This document shows positions 5,867-10,965 of a stretch of DNA of 10,965 bases, piece after piece. The notes below the pieces were generated by a model, which worked only from the letters and a program-made list of their open reading frames with translations, was not told where the DNA came from and made no database searches. The stretch's first letter is position 1. The number at the start of each line of letters is the position of its first letter. Origin of the DNA: an uncultured Propioniciclava sp. (GTDB lineage Bacteria > Actinomycetota > Actinomycetes > Propionibacteriales > Propionibacteriaceae); the NCBI GenBank assembly GCA_937872005.1, contig CALMPQ010000156.1, positions 1-10,965 of the forward strand, given 5' to 3'. The position numbers and the translations under genes are program-made.

Positions 5867-7402
5867 GTGACCGATACCTACGTCAACCCCCTGCGTGACG
5901 CATCCGATCGCCGGTTGCCCCGCGTGGCCGGGCCCTGTGCCCTGGTCATGTTCGGGGTGACCGGCGATCTTGCGCAGAAGAAGCTTCTGCCTGCGATCTA
6001 CGACCTGGCCAACCGGGGCCTGCTGCCCCCGGGGTTCAGCCTGGTGGGCTACGGCCGGCGCGACTGGGACGACGAGCAGTTCACCGATTACGTGCTGGAG
6101 TCGGTCAAGCAGCGCGCCCGGACACCCTTCCGCGCCGAGGTCTGGCGCCAGCTCGCCGAGGGCATCCGTTTCGTGACCGGTGGCTTCGACTCCGACGAGG
6201 GCTTCCAGGCGCTGAAGGAGACCCTGCGCGAAGTCGACGAGACCCAGGGCACCGAGGGCAACCACGCCTTCTACCTGTCCATCCCCCCTGCCGGCTTCGA
6301 CCAGGTGATCGAGCAGCTGCGGCGCCACGGCCTCGTCGACAAGAGCAAGAACACGCCCTGGAACCGGGTGGTCATCGAGAAGCCCTTCGGGCACGACCTG
6401 GCCAGCGCCCGCGAACTGGAGGAGAAGGTCTCGTCGGTCTTCAACTCTGACTCGGTGTTCCGCATCGACCACTACCTGGGCAAGGAGACGGTCCAGAACA
6501 TGCTGGCGCTGCGGTTCGCCAACCAGCTGTTCGAGCCGCTGTGGAACCGCAACTACGTCAGCCACGTGCAGATCACGATGGCCGAGGACATCGGCATCGG
6601 CGGCCGCGCGGGCTACTACGACGGCATCGGCGCGGCCCGCGACGTCATCCAGAACCACCTCCTCCAGCTGCTGGCCCTGGTCGCCATGGAGGAGCCGGCG
6701 TCCTTCGAGGCCGGCAACCTGCGCGCCGAGAAGGAGAAGGTGCTGGCCGCCGCGCGCGCGCCCATCAACCTGAAGAGCCACACCGCCCGCGGCCAGTACA
6801 CGGCCGGCTGGGCCGGTGGCCAGAAGGTGAAGGGCTACCTCGAGGAGGACGGCATCGCGCCCGACTCCCAGACCGAGACGTACGCCGCGTTCCGGGTCGA
6901 CATCGACAACCGGCGGTGGGCGGGGCGTCCGTTCTACCTGCGGGCCGCCAAGCGCATGCCGCGCCGCGTGACCGAGATCGCGCTGATGCTGCGCCCGGCG
7001 CCGCACCTGCCGTTCCACCTGTCCGACACCGAGCAGCTGGGCGCGAACGCCCTGGTGCTGCGCATCCAGCCCAACGAGGGGATCACGATGCGGTTCGGCG
7101 CGAAGGTGCCGGCGACGCAGATGGAGATCCGCGATGTCACGATGGACTTCAACTACGGCACCAGCTTCGCCGAATCCAGCCCCGAGGCGTACGAGCGGCT
7201 GATCCTCGACGTGTTGCTCGGCGACCCCCCGCTGTTCCCGCAGCACACCGAGGTGGAGTTGAGCTGGAAGATCCTCGACCCGATCCTCGACTACTGGGCC
7301 GACAAGGACCACCAGCCCGAGGGCTACGCCGCCGGCACGTGGGGTCCCGCGTCCGGTCGTGCGATGCTCGAGCGCGACGGGTTCACCTGGCGCCGTCCCT
7401 GA
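5867..7402 (+). CDS. zwf: Glucose-6-phosphate 1-dehydrogenase
   Basis: Zwf oxidises glucose-6-phosphate to 6-phosphogluconolactone and makes NADPH, the entry step of the oxidative pentose phosphate pathway. The 511-aa protein has the Rossmann nucleotide-binding motif FGVTGDLAQKKLLPA (29-43), the EKPFGHD strand motif (171-177) and the active-site signature RIDHYLGKE (199-207), with catalytic H202 region and K206. Length and order of motifs are complete. GTG 5867 is the best start, giving MTDTYVNPLRD; the hexamer just upstream could be a promoter or a ribosome-binding site. It is 39 nt downstream of tal and 15 nt upstream of opcA, whose product is needed for its assembly in actinobacteria. Confidence 0.98.
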   Translation: MTDTYVNPLRDASDRRLPRVAGPCALVMFGVTGDLAQKKLLPAIYDLANRGLLPPGFSLVGYGRRDWDDEQFTDYVLESVKQRARTPFRAEVWRQLAEGIRFVTGGFDSDEGFQALKETLREVDETQGTEGNHAFYLSIPPAGFDQVIEQLRRHGLVDKSKNTPWNRVVIEKPFGHDLASARELEEKVSSVFNSDSVFRIDHYLGKETVQNMLALRFANQLFEPLWNRNYVSHVQITMAEDIGIGGRAGYYDGIGAARDVIQNHLLQLLALVAMEEPASFEAGNLRAEKEKVLAAARAPINLKSHTARGQYTAGWAGGQKVKGYLEEDGIAPDSQTETYAAFRVDIDNRRWAGRPFYLRAAKRMPRRVTEIALMLRPAPHLPFHLSDTEQLGANALVLRIQPNEGITMRFGAKVPATQMEIRDVTMDFNYGTSFAESSPEAYERLILDVLLGDPPLFPQHTEVELSWKILDPILDYWADKDHQPEGYAAGTWGPASGRAMLERDGFTWRRP

Positions 7403-7417
7403 CGAGAGGATTCATCC

Positions 7418-8335
7418 ATGATCACCACGCTCAAGGACACCACCGCCCAGGGCATCCAGAACGCCATCATGGCGGCGCGCGAGAGCGTCGGCGCGGCGTC
7501 CGGCATGGTCTTCACGCTGCTGGTCGACACGCCGGCCGCGGAGTACGACGAGGTCTTCGACGCCTGCGTCGAGGCCGGCCGCGAGCACCCCTCGCGCATC
7601 ATCGTGACCACCGACGGCTCGGCGAAGGCCGACCGGCTGGACGCGGAGTTGCACATCGGCGACGAGGTGCCCGGCGAGATCATCTCGCTGCGGTTCCATG
7701 GCGAGGTGGCGCACCACAAGAGCTCGACGTTGCTGCCGCTGCTGCTGCCCGACTCCCCCGTCATCGCCTGGTGGCCGCGCGAGGCGCCCGAGCCCGTCTC
7801 CGAGGATCCCCTGGGCTCCCTCGCCCAGCGTCGGATCACGGACGCCATGGGGTCGACGGACCCGCTCGGCCGGCTGCTGGCCCGGGCCGAGGGCCTGGCG
7901 GCCGGTGACACCGACCTGACCTGGACGCGGCTCACCCCGTGGCGCGCCCTGCTGGCCGCCGCCCTGGACACCCACCAAGCACCCGTGGTCGGTGCCACCG
8001 TGGAAGCCGCCGAGCACAACGCGGCCGGCCTGCTCCTGGCCGCATGGCTGGGGTCGCGTCTGGGGCTCGATGCCGCCTTCGTCACCAGCGACGGGCCCGG
8101 CATCACGTCGGTGCGGCTCGCCACGGCCGAGGGCGACATCGTCCTCGAGCGGGGCGACGGCAAGATGGCCACCTTCACCGCCCCGCGGACGCCCCCGCGC
8201 TCGGTCGCCCTGCGCCGCCGCGAGATCAGCGCGCTGATCACCGAGGAACTGCGTCGGCTCGACACCGACAAGGTGTTCCAGCAGTCGATGGCGTGTCTGG
8301 CCTCGAACGTCCGCCGCAACAACGGCGGGGCCTGA
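7418..8335 (+). CDS. opcA: Glucose-6-phosphate dehydrogenase assembly protein OpcA
   Basis: OpcA is the partner required for assembly and full activity of Zwf in actinobacteria and cyanobacteria; it has no known catalytic activity of its own. The 305-aa protein shows the family features EHPSRIIV (56-63), STLLPLLLPDSPVIAWWP (103-120) and DPLGSLAQRRITDA (130-143), and ends in an Arg-rich tail. The ATG is supported by GAGAGGA (7404-7410) 7 nt upstream. It lies directly between zwf and pgl, and its stop is one base from the pgl start, so translation of the two is probably coupled. Confidence 0.95.
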   Translation: MITTLKDTTAQGIQNAIMAARESVGAASGMVFTLLVDTPAAEYDEVFDACVEAGREHPSRIIVTTDGSAKADRLDAELHIGDEVPGEIISLRFHGEVAHHKSSTLLPLLLPDSPVIAWWPREAPEPVSEDPLGSLAQRRITDAMGSTDPLGRLLARAEGLAAGDTDLTWTRLTPWRALLAAALDTHQAPVVGATVEAAEHNAAGLLLAAWLGSRLGLDAAFVTSDGPGITSVRLATAEGDIVLERGDGKMATFTAPRTPPRSVALRRREISALITEELRRLDTDKVFQQSMACLASNVRRNNGGA

Positions 8336-8336
8336 C

Positions 8337-9065
8337 GTGGACGTCATCGAGCGGTGGGCCACGGGCGCCGACCTGACCGAAGGTGTCGCCGAGCGGTTGA
8401 TGGCGCGGCTGGTCGAGCTGCAGGCCGCCACCGAGGGGCCCGTTCACCTGTGCCTCACCGGCGGCCGCATCGCCAACCGCATCTACGATGCGTTCGCCGA
8501 CCTGGTGCCCGACTCCGACCTCGACCCGTCACGCATCGAGTTGTGGTGGGGCGACGAGCGGTTCGTGCCGACCGAGGACCCCGACCGCAATGCCGGGCAC
8601 ACCCTGGCCCTCCTGGCCCGAACGCTGCCCGTCACGTCGGCCCACACGCACTCGATGCCCGCGGCTGACGGCATCGCCGACGCCGACGCCTCGGCGCTGA
8701 CCTATGCCAAGGAACTCGGCGACACCGTGTTCGACATCTGCCTGCTGGGCCTGGGCGAGGACGGGCATGTGGCCTCGATCTTCCCGAACCACCCCTCGTT
8801 CGAGCCGACCACGCACACCGTGATCGGGGTGAACGACTCACCCAAGCCGCCGGCGTCCCGGATCAGCCTGACGGTGCCGACGTTGAGCCGCAGCCGGGAG
8901 GTGTGGTTCCTCGTCGCCGGCGCCGACAAGGCGGACGCCGTGGCGCGCTCCCACGACGGCGATGAGTCGCTGCCCGGGGGGGTGGTCCGGGGCCGGGAGA
9001 AGACGTTGTGGCTGCTCGACCGGGCCGCCGCCTCAGGGATCCCCTACCACGACTGCACCTTCTGA
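8337..9065 (+). CDS. pgl: 6-Phosphogluconolactonase
   Basis: Pgl (also called DevB) hydrolyses 6-phosphogluconolactone from Zwf to 6-phosphogluconate. The 242-aa protein is a normal size and shows LTGGR (40-44), WWGDERFVP (70-78) followed by DPDRN (81-85), and the signature LLGLGEDGHVASIFP (136-150) with the catalytic-type histidine H144. SPKPPASRISLT (168-179) is also typical. The start is GTG 8337, one base after the opcA TGA, with a G-rich stretch (GGCGGGG) inside the end of opcA as a likely ribosome-binding site. It is the last gene of the operon and is followed by the 22-bp tandem repeat. Confidence 0.96.
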   Translation: MDVIERWATGADLTEGVAERLMARLVELQAATEGPVHLCLTGGRIANRIYDAFADLVPDSDLDPSRIELWWGDERFVPTEDPDRNAGHTLALLARTLPVTSAHTHSMPAADGIADADASALTYAKELGDTVFDICLLGLGEDGHVASIFPNHPSFEPTTHTVIGVNDSPKPPASRISLTVPTLSRSREVWFLVAGADKADAVARSHDGDESLPGGVVRGREKTLWLLDRAAASGIPYHDCTF

Positions 9066-9076
9066 CCCACCCGCCC

Positions 9077-9142
9077 GCCGAGGGCTTGGGTCGATTCCGC
9101 CGAGGGCTTGGGTTTCGTGCGCCGAGGGCTTGGGTTCAGGCC
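9077..9142. repeat. Three-unit 22-bp tandem repeat between pgl and gntR
   Basis: The 15-mer GCCGAGGGCTTGGGT occurs exactly at 9077-9091, 9099-9113 and 9121-9135, a constant 22-bp period. The 7-nt spacers are unrelated (CGATTCC, TTCGTGC, TCAGGCC). The third core ends at the base before the gntR stop codon (9136-9138). It occupies nearly all of the 70-bp gap between the convergent pgl and gntR genes. Confidence 0.85.
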
Positions 9143-9148
9143 TCGGCG
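9120..9148. terminator. Possible weak hairpin terminator between pgl and gntR
   Basis: CGCCGAGG (9120-9127) pairs with CCTCGGCG (9141-9148), giving 8 bp with a 13-nt loop. It uses the third copy of the tandem repeat and the last gntR codons. There is no T-tract. It may slow or stop transcription from either side, but the evidence is only position and pairing. Confidence 0.3.
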
Positions 9149-9492
9149 AGCACCGCGCGCAGCAACCTCAGGGCGTCCTGCGGGCCCAGGTTGAGCCGCA
9201 GCAGGGCATCGCGGTACTCGCGCGCCGCGGCGGCGCCGGCCTTCTCGGCGGACTCGGCCGTGCCGGTGACGAAGCTTCCTGCGCGCCCCCGCGTTTCGAT
9301 GACCCCGGACGCCTCGAGCTCACGGTACGCGCGCGCGACGGTGTTGGGGGCGATGCCGAGTTCGGCCGCGAGGTGCCTGACGGGCGGGAGCCGGTGGTTG
9401 GCGGGGAACTCACCCGTGTCCCGGGCGACCGTGATCTGCTGCTTGATCTGCTCGAACGGCGGGACCGGCAGGCTGGGGTCAACGGTGAGCAT
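9136..9492 (-). CDS. GntR-family transcriptional regulator, YtrA subfamily
   Basis: This small DNA-binding repressor-type protein is 118 aa. Residues 10-76 are a GntR winged helix-turn-helix: PPFEQIKQQI, then RLPPVRHLAAELGIAPNTVA (34-53) as the recognition region, then AYRELEASGVIETRGRAGSFV with the wing. Only about 40 residues follow (AREYRDALLRLNL), so the large effector domain of FadR or HutC types is absent, which defines the YtrA type. Its ATG at 9492 lies inside the end of the upstream membrane-protein gene (14-nt overlap), without a clear ribosome-binding site, so translation is probably coupled. YtrA regulators usually repress their own operon; a candidate operator is at 10323-10343. 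The ligand is unknown. Confidence 0.9.
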   Translation of the reverse strand: MLTVDPSLPVPPFEQIKQQITVARDTGEFPANHRLPPVRHLAAELGIAPNTVARAYRELEASGVIETRGRAGSFVTGTAESAEKAGAAAAREYRDALLRLNLGPQDALRLLRAVLAEA

Positions 9493-10300
9493 CGCTGAAC
9501 CCAGGCTGGCCGAGACGTTGGGAGGCGCGGCGGCGGGAGGCGCTGTCCGCGATGATGAGGGTGGCGCCGATGACGGCCATCGCGCCCCACGCCACGATCC
9601 CGACGGGTCCCGAGGCCGGGAAACCGATGAGGAGCGCGCAGACGAGCAGCGTGACGAGGCGGCCCAGCATGAGCAGGCCCACGACGTCCTCGCGCCGGAA
9701 GGAGTCGGACCAGGCGAGGGCGATCGCGTCCTCGGCGCGCTGCGGCTGGCGGGCCAGCCACGCGGCCATGGCTCCCGTGGCGGCCGTCACGGCGATGCTG
9801 CCGCCGAGCGCCCACGGCAGCCAGGCCGGACCGTCGACGAGCAGGGTGGCTGCCGCAGCGCTGCCGACCTGGGCGAAGACGATGACAGCGACGGCCCAGC
9901 GCGGGACCAAGTCGGCCAGGCCCACCACGCGGCCCCGTGACACCCGCGGGCCGTCCGCAGACTGGCGCGCCTCGTGCGCACCCAGGACGGCCAGGGTCAC
10001 CCCGCGGGCCGCGACGGCCACGGCCGCCATCACCGGGAGACCCATCGTCGGCTGCGGGAGTCGCAGCACGAAGGCGATCGCCGGGATCACCATCAGCACG
10101 CTGAACAGGACAGCCGTGCGTTCCCGGGCGCGGACCCGGGCCACGAACTGCGCCGGGGCGTCGGCGTCCGGGTGGCCGTGGCCCTTGAAGACGCCGTGCC
10201 GCACGAACCGCTCGGCCAGCATGTAGTCGGGCATCAGGGCCCGGCTGTTGGCGAGCGTGACGCCCAGGGCTGCGATGAACACGGCGAAGATGAGGTCCAT
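9479..10300 (-). CDS. Multi-pass membrane protein of unknown family, partner of GntR regulator
   Basis: I do not recognise this family. From ATG 10300 it is 273 aa, with AAAGGA 4 nt upstream. Hydrophobic segments lie at about 2-18, 62-80, 88-106, 133-155, 160-181, 209-227 and 232-250, so six or seven helices are likely. A polar, partly basic stretch with HGHPDADAP (41-49) separates the first two, and a basic cytoplasmic-type tail ends the protein. No ATPase motif or catalytic signature is visible. It is the first gene of a two-gene operon whose second gene, a YtrA-type GntR regulator, overlaps it by 14 nt. Small YtrA-type regulators commonly control adjacent membrane proteins or ABC transporters, so a regulated envelope or transport role is plausible but is inference. 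Confidence 0.75.
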   Translation of the reverse strand: MDLIFAVFIAALGVTLANSRALMPDYMLAERFVRHGVFKGHGHPDADAPAQFVARVRARERTAVLFSVLMVIPAIAFVLRLPQPTMGLPVMAAVAVAARGVTLAVLGAHEARQSADGPRVSRGRVVGLADLVPRWAVAVIVFAQVGSAAAATLLVDGPAWLPWALGGSIAVTAATGAMAAWLARQPQRAEDAIALAWSDSFRREDVVGLLMLGRLVTLLVCALLIGFPASGPVGIVAWGAMAVIGATLIIADSASRRRASQRLGQPGFSDAHR

Positions 10301-10322
10301 GTCGTCCTTTCGTCGCAAGCTT

Positions 10323-10343
10323 TGTATCAATTGTAGCAATACA
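10323..10343. promoter_or_regulatory. Candidate GntR operator overlapping the promoter
   Basis: TGTAT (10323-10327) and ATACA (10339-10343) are inverted arms around an 11-nt AT-rich centre in otherwise GC-rich DNA. The site covers the -10 box and predicted start of the membrane protein/gntR operon, where a repressor would block polymerase. GntR regulators bind inverted repeats of this general kind; the match to a specific YtrA consensus was not tested. Confidence 0.45.
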
Positions 10344-10358
10344 TATGACAGGCACCAA
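10330..10358 (-). promoter_or_regulatory. Promoter of the membrane protein-gntR operon
   Basis: On the minus strand TTGGTG (10358-10353), a 17-nt spacer and TACAAT (10335-10330) form the best sigma-70-like promoter in the window. Transcription would start near 10323, leaving a leader of about 23 nt that contains AAAGGA (10310-10305) before ATG 10300. Confidence 0.65.
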
Positions 10359-10374
10359 GCACGGCATGGTGGCA

Positions 10375-10450
10375 GAGTGACCACTCGACGCCCACTCTCG
10401 CCTCGACGCCGCGGCAGAACCGAGCGACAGTGGTCAACGAGTGGTCACTC
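10375..10450. repeat. Inverted and direct repeat cluster upstream of the NTF2-like gene
   Basis: GAGTGACCACTCG (10375-10387) and CGAGTGGTCACTC (10438-10450) are exact 13-bp reverse complements, and each is itself nearly palindromic (GAGTG/CACTC arms). AGTGGTCA also occurs twice in direct orientation at an 11-nt period (10429-10436 and 10440-10447). The cluster lies between the divergent operon promoter and the start at 10490, and looks like binding sites for an unidentified regulator. Confidence 0.6.
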
Positions 10451-10489
10451 CCCCGGGCGAACCCTCCAGAGGCGTGCCAGAGTGGCGCC

Positions 10490-10864
10490 ATGGATGATGC
10501 CCTCGAGTTGCTCCATCGATTCGCGCAGACCATCGACGCACACGACTGGCCGGGGTTGGCCGACCTGCTGGCCGACAACTTCAGGTGCACGTTGGTGCAC
10601 ACCGGGGAGGTCTTCGACAAGGCCTCGTGGGTGCGGCTGAACGCGCACTACCCCGGCTTCGAGTCGATGACGCTCGAGGACGCCGTGGCGAGCGGGAATC
10701 GCGCGGTCGGGCGCGCGTCGGTCGTGGGTCGCCGCGACGGCGTGGAGGAACGCTTCCAGGTGGCGTCGTTCCTGACAGTGCGCGACGGCCTGGTGGTCGA
10801 ACTGGTCGAGGTCTGGACCGACATCGGCCAGACCGCTCCCGAGGGAACCCGCGAGCGTCAGTAG
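10490..10864 (+). CDS. NTF2/SnoaL-like small protein
   Basis: This 124-aa protein has the length and pattern of the NTF2-like cone fold: an N-terminal helix pair (LELLHRFAQTIDAHDWPGLADLLADNF, about 6-31), then alternating strands, with ASFLTVRDGLVVELVEVW (92-109) as the typical last strands. Members include SnoaL-type cyclases, ketosteroid isomerases and many uncharacterised proteins, so no reaction can be named. ATG 10490 fits the start of homology; an upstream GTG at 10430 would add 20 residues inside the repeat cluster and is less likely. No good ribosome-binding site is seen; CAGAGT (10478-10483) 6 nt before the ATG could be a -10 of a leaderless transcript. It converges on the next gene with one base between the stops. 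Confidence 0.8.
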   Translation: MDDALELLHRFAQTIDAHDWPGLADLLADNFRCTLVHTGEVFDKASWVRLNAHYPGFESMTLEDAVASGNRAVGRASVVGRRDGVEERFQVASFLTVRDGLVVELVEVWTDIGQTAPEGTRERQ

Positions 10865-10965
10865 ATGACCTCGCCGGCGGCGCGGCGGGCGCGCAGGCCG
10901 GCGAGCGCCTCGGCGAGGATCGCCTCGGCCTCGGCGTCGGAGCGGTGCTCCTTCACGTAGGCGAG
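10858..10965 (-). CDS. C-terminus of an unidentified protein (5' partial at window edge)
   Basis: A minus-strand frame is open from the right edge to TGA at 10860-10858, giving 35 codons. The peptide begins LAYVKEHRSDAEAEA and ends RAAGEVIY. It is rich in Ala, Glu and Arg and looks like a soluble helical tail. Codon use, with G or C in nearly every third position, fits a real gene. I do not recognise the family. Its stop is one base from the stop of the convergent NTF2-like gene. Confidence 0.6.
   Translation of the reverse strand, partial: LAYVKEHRSDAEAEAILAEALAGLRARRAAGEVIY

Noticed and set aside
3434..7312. A 1292-codon open frame on the minus strand through ctaB, tal and zwf.
   Set aside because: It is antisense to well-supported enzymes and overlaps ctaB in another frame. 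Long stop-free antisense frames are expected in GC-rich coding DNA, and its translation is biased to Gly, Arg, Val and Leu without any family match.
9077..9142. The 22-bp repeat as a small CRISPR array.
   Set aside because: Repeats are 15 bp and spacers 7 bp, far too short, and no cas genes are nearby.
10375..10450. The 13-bp inverted repeats as ends of a miniature transposable element.
   Set aside because: No target-site duplication is seen at the outer edges (GGCA versus CCCC), and the additional direct repeats fit regulator sites better.
1..10965. tRNA, rRNA, IS elements, phage genes or defence systems.
   Set aside because: No cloverleaf, transposase, integrase, restriction or toxin-antitoxin motif was recognised on either strand; the content is mainly conserved metabolism.

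Overview
The window is GC-rich (about 70 percent by eye) and has the gene content and order of an actinobacterial chromosome. A haem A synthase follows an ABC permease, and a haem O synthase is divergent from a transaldolase/zwf/opcA/pgl run. OpcA is essentially an actinobacterial and cyanobacterial protein. The same neighbourhood is known in mycobacteria and corynebacteria. The exact genus cannot be read from the sequence; a high-GC Propionibacteriales-like organism is a guess. Most of the window is housekeeping DNA.

Layout. 1-1059 (+): the last 44 codons of a membrane protein, probably an ABC permease, then ctaA (haem A synthase). A perfect 14-bp-stem hairpin at 1073-1104 separates ctaA from a convergent phoX remnant. 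1114-1970 (-): the phoX remnant keeps its ribosome-binding site, start codon and first ~14 codons, then jumps in another frame to the last ~270 codons of PhoX, so about the N-terminal half is missing. A two-unit PHO box (2045-2062) still sits upstream. 2131-3591 (+): a membrane thiol-redox protein, MauE/DoxX-like, fused to two thioredoxin-like domains. 3601-4527 (-): ctaB (haem O synthase). 4721-9065 (+): tal, zwf, opcA and pgl, the oxidative pentose phosphate pathway plus transaldolase. 9077-9135: three exact copies of a 15-bp word at a 22-bp period. 9136-10300 (-): an operon of an unrecognised multi-pass membrane protein followed by a 14-nt-overlapping YtrA-type GntR regulator, with a good promoter and a candidate operator. 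10490-10864 (+): a small NTF2/SnoaL-like protein. 10858-10965 (-): the last 35 codons of an unidentified gene.

How the genes work together. CtaB makes haem O and CtaA converts it to haem A for the aa3-type cytochrome oxidase. The thioredoxin fusion lies between them and may serve extracytoplasmic thiol chemistry, possibly oxidase assembly (inference). Zwf, its partner OpcA and Pgl make NADPH and 6-phosphogluconate, and Tal recycles sugar phosphates. Transketolase, usually first in this operon in relatives, is absent here. No phage, IS element, CRISPR, tRNA or rRNA gene was seen. The most unusual items are the internally deleted phoX under an apparently intact PHO box, the 22-bp tandem repeat, the MauE-Trx-Trx fusion, the GntR/membrane-protein operon with its operator, and an unassigned cluster of inverted and direct repeats at 10375-10450.
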